This document shows positions 47,968-55,363 of a stretch of DNA of 64,000 nucleotides, one piece after another (position 1 is the first letter of the stretch; each line of letters starts with the position of its first letter). The stretch spans positions 1,736,001 through 1,800,000 of the forward strand of contig NZ_CP017990.1 in the NCBI RefSeq assembly GCF_002208095.1, written 5' to 3'. Position numbers and translations under genes: made by a program. This DNA comes from Enterobacter cloacae complex sp. ECNIH7. Lineage in GTDB: Bacteria; Pseudomonadota; Gammaproteobacteria; Enterobacterales; Enterobacteriaceae. The notes under the pieces were generated by a model that worked only from the letters and a program-made list of their open reading frames with translations, was not told where the DNA came from and did not search any database.

Positions 47968-49170
47968 TTAACTGGCTTTTTTAATCAAGGGGAGATCGAA
48001 CGCTTTGCGCAATGCGCGGACAAACGCTTTGTCATGGCAGATGGTTTTACCCGGGCTGTCGGAGAGTTTTGCCACCGGCTTGCCGTTACATTCCACCAGT
48101 TTGATGACGATATTCAGAGGTTTTACCTGAGGAATATCGCAGGTCAGACGGGTACCAATCCCGAAGCTCAGGTTCACACGGCTATTGAAATGGCGATAGA
48201 GGTCGACCGCTTTCGCCAGGTCGAGATTATCCGAGAAGACCAGCACCTTGCTCATCGGATCAATGCCGAGTTTTTCGTAATGGGCAATGGCTTTCTCGCC
48301 CCATTCAACCGGATCCCCGGAGTCGTGGCGTAATCCCTGGTAACGTTCAGCGAACTCGGGACCAAAGTCGCGCAGGAAGGCATCCATCGTAATACAGTCG
48401 GTGAGGGCAATCCCGAGCTGATTCGGGTACTCCTCAAGCCATGCGGCCAGTGCCGCGCGCTGGCTGTTAGCCAGATCGGGGCTGATCTGCTGATGCGCCT
48501 GGAACCACTCGTGTGCCTGGGTGCCCATTGGCGTCAGGCTGAGGCGGCGTGCCAGATCGTAGTTGCTGGTGCCAACGAACCACGGCTCCCGCTGCAGACG
48601 TTTAACGATGGCCTCCTGAACGTCACGTGAGAAACGGCGACGCGTGCCAAAGTCCATCAGGCGGAAGCGGGACATGTCCAGCCCTTCGGTCAGCGTAGAG
48701 AAGGCTGCGAGTTTATTTTCCAGCGCGGCGACCGCCTGCTCGACGCCTTTTTCCGGCGAACGGTAGCGGTGAGCCAGTTCACTGATCACCGCCAGAAGCG
48801 GCACTTCCCACATGATCACTTCCCGCCACGGGCCTTCAAGGCGAATATCCAGTTTGCCGTTATCGTTAAGCACGGTGACCTGCTCCGGCTTATAGCGGAA
48901 ATCGCGCAGCCAGTTCAGGTAATCGGCTTTGAAGAAAGGCAGGCCAGAAAGCCACTGATATTCCTCGTCCTGCAGCGTCAGATGCTGCATAGCATCGACC
49001 TGTTCACGAATGGCGTCTGCGTAGATACCGAGCAAGTCGTCGCCGCGACAGCGGAATTCCGCCGCGACGTGAACGTCATAGTAGTGGTGGAAAACGGCTT
49101 GCTGCATATGCAGTTTATACGCGTCGGTATCCAGCAACGTATGCAGAACTGGAGAAGCGAATTGAGTCAT
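47968..49170 (-). CDS. pncB: Nicotinate phosphoribosyltransferase
   Basis: Converts nicotinate and PRPP to nicotinate mononucleotide in NAD salvage. Family motifs include [10 protein letters not shown] and [15 protein letters not shown]. The start at 49170 ([10 protein letters not shown]) gives 400 aa, the E. coli length. Its own promoter and NadR operator are retained upstream, although a prophage has inserted just beyond. Confidence 0.97.
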   Translation of the reverse strand: MTQFASPVLHTLLDTDAYKLHMQQAVFHHYYDVHVAAEFRCRGDDLLGIYADAIREQVDAMQHLTLQDEEYQWLSGLPFFKADYLNWLRDFRYKPEQVTVLNDNGKLDIRLEGPWREVIMWEVPLLAVISELAHRYRSPEKGVEQAVAALENKLAAFSTLTEGLDMSRFRLMDFGTRRRFSRDVQEAIVKRLQREPWFVGTSNYDLARRLSLTPMGTQAHEWFQAHQQISPDLANSQRAALAAWLEEYPNQLGIALTDCITMDAFLRDFGPEFAERYQGLRHDSGDPVEWGEKAIAHYEKLGIDPMSKVLVFSDNLDLAKAVDLYRHFNSRVNLSFGIGTRLTCDIPQVKPLNIVIKLVECNGKPVAKLSDSPGKTICHDKAFVRALRKAFDLPLIKKAS

Positions 49171-49199
49171 AGGTGCGCAGTAGCATCCTCTCACAGGAG

Positions 49200-49217
49200 C
49201 GTTTAGTACAATAAACA
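49200..49217 (-). promoter_or_regulatory. NadR operator of pncB
   Basis: TGTTTA-N6-TAAACG on the minus strand matches the NadR consensus TGTTTA-N6-TAAACA with one mismatch, 30 bases upstream of the start codon. NAD-dependent repression of pncB by NadR is known in enteric bacteria. Confidence 0.75.
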
Positions 49218-49224
49218 ACTCCGG

Positions 49225-49252
49225 AGTATACCTTGTTTAGTGATTTATTGAA
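49225..49252 (-). promoter_or_regulatory. pncB promoter
   Basis: A TATACT -10 (49230-49225) and a TTCAAT-like -35 about 16-17 bases upstream lie directly before the NadR operator. Confidence 0.6.
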
Positions 49253-49261
49253 CCCCGATCA

Positions 49262-49354
49262 CAACATAAGCGCGTTTTATGGTCGAGGGCATTTTGTGCC
49301 CCGTGTTATACAAATGTAGCAACAGGGCTGCTAACCACTTGAATTTAAGGTTTT
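49262..49354. other. Probable left prophage junction (attL region)
   Basis: The bacterial pncB upstream region meets phage DNA somewhere between the pncB promoter and the end of int. The core repeat cannot be fixed because the right junction is outside the window. A GGGCA/TGCCC hairpin is visible near 49287-49300. No tRNA gene is present, so integration is intergenic. Confidence 0.45.
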
Positions 49355-50647
49355 CTACTGCGCTACTATCATGCTTTGGGGCAGCGATGGGGCAATGTGT
49401 GAAAGCGCCTTGTTGAGCAGAGTAACCTGTTCGCCGCTCTTCTCTGACATCCACTTTCCATACACCTTGTAAACCATCTGTGCATCGGTATGCCCCATTT
49501 GAGTTGCTATAAAGTTTGGGTTTGCACCAGCTGATAATGACCAGCACGCATAGGTATGCCGTGACTGGTAAGCGTTGCGGTAACGAATGCCGGCGCGCTT
49601 GATTATCGGGGCCCAAATTTTATTAATCGAATTAACCGCATAATGATATCCTCTTCGGGACCCACGCTTGACGCATTGAGGGCTGAAAACGAAAGTGCAT
49701 GGATGTATGACTGACTGGCCATATTCACGCAAATTCACTTCAACCTCATGCTGCCGGCCAAGGCGCGTCAGTTGGGCCTGATTCCTGAGGGCATCAATAG
49801 CTGGTTGTATGAGATAAATCACCCTGTCAGTGCCTGCCTCGGTTTTTGGCAGGGTGAACTCATACGTTTGGGTAAGGTTACGCTTAACCGTAATGGTTCC
49901 CGCGGTGAGATCGATGTCTTCCCATGCAAGACCACATAATTCCCCATGCCTCATTCCGGTATAAACGGCGACGGTCCAGAGATTTCGCATCTGCTGGTGG
50001 CCGCATGCCTGAATGAACCTGATGAACTCGTCTGTAGTGAGTGGATCTGGTTCGTCTTTTGCCTTCCTGAGACGGTTAATTCCGCTAAACGGGTTTTCCT
50101 TTGCGTAGCCGTTATCAGCTCCAAACTGGAAGATCTCGGCCATCAGCATCATGTAATTATTCACCGTGGAAGACTTCCGGCCTTTTACCTGTGTACGGTG
50201 ATCCTTCTTCATTACATGGAAGCCCGTCAGCAACTCCTTCCTTACATACAGCAAATCTTCAGTGGTAACCGCAGAAACCATTTTATTTTCGCCGATGCGC
50301 GGAAGCATGTTTTTTATGATGGATTCGTACCTACTCATGGTATTAGAGCTGATCTCCATTCTCTTCAGCTCTGACCATCTTTCGGTAAGCTCCAGCACAG
50401 TAATTTCCTTTCTATCCTGACCGAACCGGGCAAGGTTCGGTGAGTTTGGGAATTTTTCTGCATAGTTAAAATTCCCCATCCTTATCGCAAAACAAACCGA
50501 AGAACGCAGCTCACCAGCTATCTTGCGATTTTTTGCAGTGTCAGGAACACCGAGGTTTTCCCTGACACGTTTACCTTTATACAGAAACCAGATGCGGAGC
50601 GAACCGCCGTGATTTTCGACGCCTGTCGGGTATGATGCATTAGCCAT
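49355..50647 (-). CDS. int: Prophage tyrosine-type integrase
   Basis: Site-specific recombinase that inserts and, with excisionase, removes the prophage. N-terminal arm-binding and SAM-like core-binding domains (about residues 1-170) are followed by a catalytic domain with the tetrad: Arg in TGMRHGEL, His-x-x-Arg in QSRHTYA, His in MGHTD and the Tyr in VYGKWM. The start at 50647 (MANASYPTGV) follows a perfect AGGAGG; the frame extends to 50740 but would overlap the excisionase gene. 430 aa. It is the last gene of the leftward operon. Confidence 0.94.
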   Translation of the reverse strand: MANASYPTGVENHGGSLRIWFLYKGKRVRENLGVPDTAKNRKIAGELRSSVCFAIRMGNFNYAEKFPNSPNLARFGQDRKEITVLELTERWSELKRMEISSNTMSRYESIIKNMLPRIGENKMVSAVTTEDLLYVRKELLTGFHVMKKDHRTQVKGRKSSTVNNYMMLMAEIFQFGADNGYAKENPFSGINRLRKAKDEPDPLTTDEFIRFIQACGHQQMRNLWTVAVYTGMRHGELCGLAWEDIDLTAGTITVKRNLTQTYEFTLPKTEAGTDRVIYLIQPAIDALRNQAQLTRLGRQHEVEVNLREYGQSVIHPCTFVFSPQCVKRGSRRGYHYAVNSINKIWAPIIKRAGIRYRNAYQSRHTYACWSLSAGANPNFIATQMGHTDAQMVYKVYGKWMSEKSGEQVTLLNKALSHIAPSLPQSMIVAQ

Positions 50648-50691
50648 TGATCCCTCCTGACGTCCAGGAGCGTGGACGAGTGTACTGCTTT

Positions 50692-50949
50692 TCATGCTGT
50701 CTTCGCACCTGGTTGATTTTTTTTCTGCGCCTCGATCCATTGATCAACGGCTTTCCTGTTGTACATGCATTCGCTCGAAGGCTTGGGATTACCATCTGGT
50801 GAAATGTGCAGGTACTCGCGGCCCAGCATCCAGGATTCTTTTCTGGCGCGGGTGATGGTTCCGGGCTTGAGCCCGGTAACCGCAATCAGAACCTTTTCGC
50901 TAACCCAGTCATTCGGCACCAGAAGAACGATTTCAGCACTGGTTTGCAT
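50692..50949 (-). CDS. xis: Excisionase-like protein
   Basis: An 85-aa protein with a winged-helix-like MerR/Xis pattern (NDWVSEKVLIAVTGLKPGTITRAR...WMLGREY) and a basic tail, immediately upstream of int as expected for xis. The start at 50949 follows GGAGGAGATC. It should act as directionality factor for Int. The upstream gene overlaps its start by 17 bases. Confidence 0.78.
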   Translation of the reverse strand: MQTSAEIVLLVPNDWVSEKVLIAVTGLKPGTITRARKESWMLGREYLHISPDGNPKPSSECMYNRKAVDQWIEAQKKNQPGAKTA

Positions 50950-51304
50950 GGATCTCCTCCATTTTCTCTTTAGCCAGACGCACGCAACGCGCAAAAGAGG
51001 AGGGCGTTACAATTTCGCGCAGAGCCTGAACCAGGAAGTCGTTGTGCTGCTGGTGCAGATCTATGTTGCGTTCTTTTTCCTCATGACGCAGGACTGCCAG
51101 ACGGGCTGTGATGATGCGACGCTTCCCTTTGATCAGCCGCAGAGCGTTCTCTGCCTTTTTGCGCCATGTACTCCATTCACTGCTGCTGTTCGATTTCGCC
51201 AGTTGCTCTTCAATACTGAGCTGCGCTTCTTCTGCGTTAACAAGCTGCTGCAGGCAATCGCTGATTGTGTTCAGGTTGTCAGTCTCCACGAAGAATTTGT
51301 GCAT
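50933..51304 (-). CDS. Small hypothetical prophage protein (123 aa)
   Basis: I do not recognise this protein. The start at 51304 (MHKFFVETDN) follows GGGAGGGTTAAG. The sequence is highly helical and charged (EEAQLSIEEQLAK, KKAENALRLIKGKRR), suggesting a small coiled-coil protein. No catalytic motif or membrane segment is seen. It lies in the leftward operon between the ORF6N gene and xis. Confidence 0.75.
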   Translation of the reverse strand: MHKFFVETDNLNTISDCLQQLVNAEEAQLSIEEQLAKSNSSSEWSTWRKKAENALRLIKGKRRIITARLAVLRHEEKERNIDLHQQHNDFLVQALREIVTPSSFARCVRLAKEKMEEIHANQC

Positions 51305-51306
51305 TC

Positions 51307-52050
51307 TTAACCCTCCCACCCAATCGCCTGGAACAGGCCCATTTTAGGGTGATACCAGCGGGTGCCGCGCGGTTCAGCTTCTGACATCATCTGGCGAAAC
51401 GCGGCCATAAACGGCTCCAGTTCGACGATAGCCCTACGTGACAAAAGCCCGTCTGGAGTCATAAATTCGTGCGTGTCTGTCGGGATGCGGTAGGCATTGA
51501 CCAAATTCCGGCACTTGGCGTCACTCATACCGCTTTTGGCTACCACCTGGCGGTAACCGACATATCCGGCGCGCATGGTCCCGCGTTTGATGTTCTCCAC
51601 AGCTTCTGTGACCGTTTCGATCTGCTCTTCAACATGATTCAGGCGCTTCTGCTGGCGAACGGCATCGGCGGCCATTGCGGCGATCATCTCGATTTCCGTC
51701 AGCGGCGCGCGAGTGCGGAAATAGCTGTTAACCAGTTCGCGCTGAACCTGCCAGGCAAGATCATCGTTAAATGGCTTCGTCAACATCAGGTAGCCTGATT
51801 CGAAAAGCACAATCCCTGACGGTGCAAATTTAGAGAATGTCCCTTCCGGGAGGTCCGTACGTATTACGTCCGCACCTAATTCGGCATAATCCACACCGTT
51901 GATGAAATGCTCACGGTTTCGGTTGAATGCTGCACGAGCGGTTCCTTCCGGTCGCTGGTGGACTTCATCAATCATCGCCAGCGTCACAACGCGCTGACCG
52001 CGATATTCAACTGCTGGAAGCTGTTTGTTATTGATCGTTACTGTGTTCAT
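51307..52050 (-). CDS. ORF6N-domain phage protein (antirepressor-like)
   Basis: A 247-aa protein with an N-terminal ORF6N domain (about residues 1-100: LPAVEYRGQRVVTLAMIDEVHQRP, INGVDY, SGIVLFESGYLMLTKPF with the longest run here split for brevity). Such domains occur in phage antirepressors and KilA-N-type regulators. The C-terminal half has a helical region and a possible HTH (VVAKSGMSDAKCRNLVNAYRI). It could modulate repression or replication. The exact partner is unknown. Confidence 0.8.
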   Translation of the reverse strand: MNTVTINNKQLPAVEYRGQRVVTLAMIDEVHQRPEGTARAAFNRNREHFINGVDYAELGADVIRTDLPEGTFSKFAPSGIVLFESGYLMLTKPFNDDLAWQVQRELVNSYFRTRAPLTEIEMIAAMAADAVRQQKRLNHVEEQIETVTEAVENIKRGTMRAGYVGYRQVVAKSGMSDAKCRNLVNAYRIPTDTHEFMTPDGLLSRRAIVELEPFMAAFRQMMSEAEPRGTRWYHPKMGLFQAIGWEG

Positions 52051-52095
52051 GCTCGATATCCTTCTGAGTGCCCGGCTTTGCGCCGGGCTGGTGAA

Positions 52096-52923
52096 TCACT
52101 TAACCTGGATAAATGGAGTATTGGCGCCGCTGGTCATGTACTGGGGCAGAGTGCCGTTCCATTTGTTGATGGCCTCCAGTTGAAGCACTTCAGGGTTTTC
52201 GCGCATGGCCTGCCCACGAATCTGGATAGACTTCGCTTCCGCTTCCGCCAACTTCAACTTTGCGTCTGCCTGGCCATCTGCTTCAGCGCGCAGCATGTTT
52301 GCTTCGGCTTCACGCTGTTTTACCTCCTGCTCGCGCTGCAGGGTCTTCTGGTTGGCGGTGACTTTGGCGTTGATGCTGTCGATAACTGTCGGCGGGTACT
52401 CCGGACGACCGACGTAAGAAAGGCTGATAACCTGGATTCCTACCGGCCCCATGTCGGACTGGATCTCTTTCAGAGCGTTTTCAAGCAGCTCAGCTTTCCC
52501 GCCGTCAATGAACTTATCGGTACTCATGCGGCTTGCGAGACGATTAAGGGCATCGGCAATCTTCTGGCGCAGATCGGTATCGGTGATGTCGTCTACGCCT
52601 TTGCGATAGGTCTGGAAGACCGTCGTCACTTTGGTTGGATCAACTTTATAGGCGACACCAATGTGATAGCCGATCGTAGTGCCGTCACTCATCTGGAAAT
52701 TGAATGCGTCGTCGTAGGTTTTCATCTGTTTGAAGGTTGGGAAGATGTAGACCTCTGTGTTCCAGCCTGTCCAATAGCGACCTACGCCAACCACTTCACC
52801 AACGCCTTTGTCGTCTCCCAGCTTATTCACCTTGATACCCACGTTACCGGGCTCGACACGATCGCAACCGACAAGACCGATGGCAGAGAGCGCGATAATT
52901 GAAGCCATAATTGCTTTTTTCAT
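52096..52923 (-). CDS. SPFH/Band 7-domain lipoprotein
   Basis: A 275-aa prohibitin-like protein. A lipoprotein signal ends in the lipobox LVGC, with lipid-bearing Cys20 and Asp21 at +2. By the +2 rule in enterics, Asp retains the protein at the inner membrane, facing the periplasm. The SPFH domain spans about residues 22-185 and is followed by an Ala/Glu/Lys-rich helix (about 190-245), as in HflK/HflC and flotillins. The start overlaps the upstream small membrane gene by 4 bases. Its function in the phage is unknown; scaffold for membrane proteolysis or exclusion are possibilities. Confidence 0.88.
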   Translation of the reverse strand: MKKAIMASIIALSAIGLVGCDRVEPGNVGIKVNKLGDDKGVGEVVGVGRYWTGWNTEVYIFPTFKQMKTYDDAFNFQMSDGTTIGYHIGVAYKVDPTKVTTVFQTYRKGVDDITDTDLRQKIADALNRLASRMSTDKFIDGGKAELLENALKEIQSDMGPVGIQVISLSYVGRPEYPPTVIDSINAKVTANQKTLQREQEVKQREAEANMLRAEADGQADAKLKLAEAEAKSIQIRGQAMRENPEVLQLEAINKWNGTLPQYMTSGANTPFIQVK

Positions 52924-53114
52924 TTCTTTTCCTTATTTACGGTTACAACAAGACCCTTACAAATGGCGTAGATGCACGGCGGGGTCAGGATCGCCAGGGC
53001 AAAACCGGATAACACTGCTGTGGTGTCCTTCATCGAAATGAGGATCGGAACGAAAAGGCCATAAACGCTGGCGACAATTACCAGCGAGAGAGCAACGCGT
53101 AAGTAAGCAATCAT
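52920..53114 (-). CDS. Small two-helix membrane protein (64 aa)
   Basis: Two hydrophobic helices (about residues 5-27 and 32-57) and a basic tail (NKEKK). It overlaps the SPFH gene by 4 bases and the upstream gene by 1 base, so the three are coupled in translation. A partnership with the SPFH lipoprotein is inferred from that coupling only. No family recognised. Confidence 0.75.
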   Translation of the reverse strand: MIAYLRVALSLVIVASVYGLFVPILISMKDTTAVLSGFALAILTPPCIYAICKGLVVTVNKEKK

Positions 53115-53521
53115 CAGCGCAGCCCCTCTGGTTTACTGGCCTGAAGTTCTGCCTGCTCTTTCACGAATCGGTCATGCATGGCGTCCCACTTTCCGAGCCA
53201 CTTACGTGCTTCGCGCTTACGCTCCAGAATTCGGCGAATGCGCCGCATGCATCGGTTATGTGCAAAGAGATATTGCTGTGTGTGCTGGCCCATGCGGTTG
53301 ACGAGCACACCATTGCTGAAAACAGGTTCGTCTGGTTCGTTGGTGTTCAAACCGGCACGATGAAAAGTTTTGGTTACCATGTAGTGAGCAAGGTTACTGA
53401 TCGCTGCGCTCCTGCTGAGAAAACGGCGCGAATAGCCGTGTCGTGATACGACGTAAACGGGCTGCAGCTCTTTGGCAAAGGCGCTGTCAATTGAGGTGGT
53501 GCTGATGCGTTTATCGTTCAT
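53114..53521 (-). CDS. Hypothetical basic prophage protein (135 aa)
   Basis: Not recognised. Rich in Arg and His, especially in the C-terminal half (CMRRIRRILERKREARKWLGK), which suggests nucleic-acid contact. No signal or membrane segment. It shares the TAATG-like junction with the next gene and overlaps the ParE-like gene by 4 bases. Confidence 0.7.
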   Translation of the reverse strand: MNDKRISTTSIDSAFAKELQPVYVVSRHGYSRRFLSRSAAISNLAHYMVTKTFHRAGLNTNEPDEPVFSNGVLVNRMGQHTQQYLFAHNRCMRRIRRILERKREARKWLGKWDAMHDRFVKEQAELQASKPEGLR

Positions 53522-53739
53522 TTCCGGTCCTTAACTTTGCTGTATCTTTCGTGACTCATTACTTCCCAGTTCTTTCCGCCATCGCGGGAGAGTAGCCGCC
53601 AGCGGTGATTAACCTTGAGACTCAGATTCCCGGAGCCGTGCATACGGCAGGGATGTATGCGCCTTGCCCTGAACTGGCTTAAAACGTGTGCTGCTTTGAG
53701 GTGAACCCACTCAGGAATTCGTATCGCTGTAAGAGCCAT
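53518..53739 (-). CDS. ParE-like toxin-domain protein
   Basis: A 73-aa basic protein with the pattern ...RIHPCRMHGSGNLSLKV...RWRLLSRDGGKNWEVMSHERYSK, resembling small phage proteins annotated as ParE-family toxin-like. The start at 53739 (MALTAIRIPE) follows GGAGGG; the longer frame to 53805 overlaps the upstream gene more deeply. No obvious antitoxin is adjacent. Toxicity is not implied by the sequence alone. Confidence 0.6.
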   Translation of the reverse strand: MALTAIRIPEWVHLKAAHVLSQFRARRIHPCRMHGSGNLSLKVNHRWRLLSRDGGKNWEVMSHERYSKVKDRK

Positions 53740-54118
53740 CAGATCCCTCCATTTCATGACCCTCCGTTTTCGGAGCTTCCACTTTTTGTTTTTTGACGAA
53801 CTCAACCAGCTCAGAAATGAGCTCGTCGATTAACTCCTTTCCGCTATCCGTAAGGAATTCACCTCTGCCATTAACATCAACAGCGCTGCTGTAAATTCCC
53901 TTAATAGCTTTTACGCCTTCGACATTTCCGTACTCACTGAACGCGAGCCTTTCGAATTTTCGTAATAATCCATCAAGTAAAATCTCTGTTAACTCGACTG
54001 TGTTAATGCCGCCTTTATTGAGCTTTATAACAAGGCAGTTACTGCCTGTTTTACGCTGGTGGCGTAATAACGCAGCTTTTAAAATTCGGCGGCGATATGT
54101 CTCGATTAATTTATCCAT
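53711..54118 (-). CDS. Hypothetical prophage protein (135 aa)
   Basis: Not recognised. The N-terminal 35 residues are basic and helical, the middle is mixed, and the C-terminal 40 residues are acidic and low in complexity (EAPKTEGHEMEGSDGSYSDTNS as the end). It overlaps its neighbours on both sides, as part of a tightly packed leftward operon. Confidence 0.7.
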   Translation of the reverse strand: MDKLIETYRRRILKAALLRHQRKTGSNCLVIKLNKGGINTVELTEILLDGLLRKFERLAFSEYGNVEGVKAIKGIYSSAVDVNGRGEFLTDSGKELIDELISELVEFVKKQKVEAPKTEGHEMEGSDGSYSDTNS

Positions 54119-54332
54119 TGCGCTGTTCCTCCTCCAAACTCATTACTATTTCTTCTTCTTTTTCGGTCCATCCATGAATCTCAGCGGCGAGGTCATAAAC
54201 CAGAGCGCATATCGTTTTGAGTTGAAATCTGTCTAGCTTGTCGTGATATTCAAATAATGTTTGCGACAAGCCAGACAACTTCTCCGCTTTGATATTCACT
54301 TCCTGAATATCCTGTCTTTTAAATACGCCCAT
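54111..54332 (-). CDS. Small hypothetical prophage protein (73 aa)
   Basis: Acidic helical protein with no recognised motif (ends EEEIVMSLEEEQRNG). Its ATG lies two bases beyond the stop of the 35-aa gene and its end overlaps the next gene by 8 bases. Confidence 0.65.
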   Translation of the reverse strand: MGVFKRQDIQEVNIKAEKLSGLSQTLFEYHDKLDRFQLKTICALVYDLAAEIHGWTEKEEEIVMSLEEEQRNG

Positions 54333-54334
54333 AA

Positions 54335-54442
54335 TTAACGTCCATATGCTTTTTTAAGATAAAGACGAGCGATTATCTCGTAACCGCAGGCCGCATAAAG
54401 GCATGCTGTTCTATATGCCGATTTATCAATGATGAAAGTCAT
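54335..54442 (-). CDS. Very small prophage gene (35 aa)
   Basis: ATG at 54442 to TAA at 54335 encodes 35 aa (MTFIIDKSAYRTACLYAACG... ending YGR). GAGG lies 8 bases upstream. The start overlaps the stop of the S24 gene (GTATGA), and the stop is followed two bases later by the next ATG, so it fits exactly into the operon. Function unknown. Confidence 0.6.
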   Translation of the reverse strand: MTFIIDKSAYRTACLYAACGYEIIARLYLKKAYGR

Positions 54443-54831
54443 ACGAAGCGCCTCACAGTCAAAGAAGCGACCACCCGACCGTGAATTTTGATTTCTTTCT
54501 GTTCATCGGTGTTCAGGGTGAAGGTTTCGTAATGATGGTTGTCAGAAATAATTTTCAATGAACCACAAACCAATGGCTCTACTCTCTTAATAAAAAGGCA
54601 AGGACGACCAAATACGTCCATCGTATAAACATAAATGCCAGGGGTAAGCGCACGGCCACCGCAATCAACGAAAGCGACTACCTCACAAGGTTCGATGGTT
54701 GGCTGCATTGAGTCACCTTCCATCCTGCAGCTCTGAACGCGGTTACCAAAGTCATTAATATTGTCTGAACCGAACAGCATTTGAGGAGTTTTTATTGGCT
54801 GATTAATCGCGATAGCGTTTTGCATTTTCAT
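54439..54831 (-). CDS. Stand-alone S24/UmuD-like peptidase-domain protein
   Basis: A 130-aa protein made only of a LexA/UmuD-type S24 fold. The serine lies in RMEGDSMQPTI (about residue 41) and the lysine in CLFIKRVE (about 82). No HTH is present and no Ala-Gly or Cys-Gly cleavage site is clear before the serine. Such proteins can act as UmuD' mimics or heterodimerise with repressor. It is the second gene of the leftward operon. A GGGTG/CACCC hairpin lies in its leader near 54840-54858. Confidence 0.75.
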   Translation of the reverse strand: MKMQNAIAINQPIKTPQMLFGSDNINDFGNRVQSCRMEGDSMQPTIEPCEVVAFVDCGGRALTPGIYVYTMDVFGRPCLFIKRVEPLVCGSLKIISDNHHYETFTLNTDEQKEIKIHGRVVASLTVRRFV

Positions 54832-54898
54832 TTCCTCAGGGTGAGTTTTTCCCCACCCAAAAAGGTGTTAATTATTAATAATTGACTTAATTAGTTAG

Positions 54899-55192
54899 TT
54901 AAATAGCAGAGAACATTTTCTTAATGTCAGGATGGTCATCAATGATTTTTTTAGCATCATCACATGCCTCATCATATGACTTGAAGAAATCAACTAATAC
55001 AAAATAATTATCGATGCGTTCGTAAACGGCGAACTCCATCTCTCCAACAAATGTTGTATTAAATTGGTAATTAAATCCTTTCTCGCAAGGCTGTACCGCA
55101 TAACAATAAGACCAGTGCGAATTGGATGCTTTGAGCTTGGCGTGGATATCAAATGCCTGGCTCGCTGGGTTTGGTTGGGAGTTTGTATTCAT
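54899..55192 (-). CDS. Hypothetical protein, first gene of leftward operon (97 aa)
   Basis: Not recognised. The N-terminal 20 residues are polar and probably disordered; the rest is mixed alpha/beta with many aromatics. It occupies the position of N in lambda, but it is not Arg-rich and no nut boxA/boxB is evident, so I do not call it N. AT content is higher than in neighbours. Confidence 0.65.
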   Translation of the reverse strand: MNTNSQPNPASQAFDIHAKLKASNSHWSYCYAVQPCEKGFNYQFNTTFVGEMEFAVYERIDNYFVLVDFFKSYDEACDDAKKIIDDHPDIKKMFSAI

Positions 55193-55223
55193 CTCATTGG
55201 CTCCGTTGTTTGCCGATGAAATG

Positions 55224-55260
55224 AGAATACTTAAGTATTAATTGGAGGTCAATGGTATTA
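55224..55260 (-). promoter_or_regulatory. Leftward early promoter with repressor operators
   Basis: On the minus strand -35 TTGACC (55252-55247) and -10 TATTCT (55229-55224) have a 17-base spacer. A perfect 14-base palindrome AATACTTAAGTATT (55226-55239) covers the -10 and a second AATACC half-site (55260-55254) abuts the -35. The same AATAC motif recurs between the repressor and Cro-like genes. Confidence 0.75.
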
Positions 55261-55313
55261 ATACAAAAAGAATAATAGATTTCTTATGTATTTGTTATTG
55301 AAGATTATTTTAG

Positions 55314-55343
55314 TAATAAAAAAGCCGACACTATGGTCGGCTT
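55314..55343 (-). terminator. Terminator after the CI-type repressor gene
   Basis: AAGCCGAC and GTCGGCTT around a 6-base loop, followed on the minus strand by a T-run. Confidence 0.88.
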
Positions 55344-55363
55344 GGTGCTTTTTTGGTAGCAGA

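Noticed and set aside
49262..49354. An exact attL core sequence
   Set aside because: The right junction is outside the window, so no direct repeat can be shown; only the zone is reported.
54899..55192. Lambda N-type antiterminator
   Set aside because: It has the position of N but no Arg-rich motif, and no nut boxA/boxB was found near the leftward promoter.
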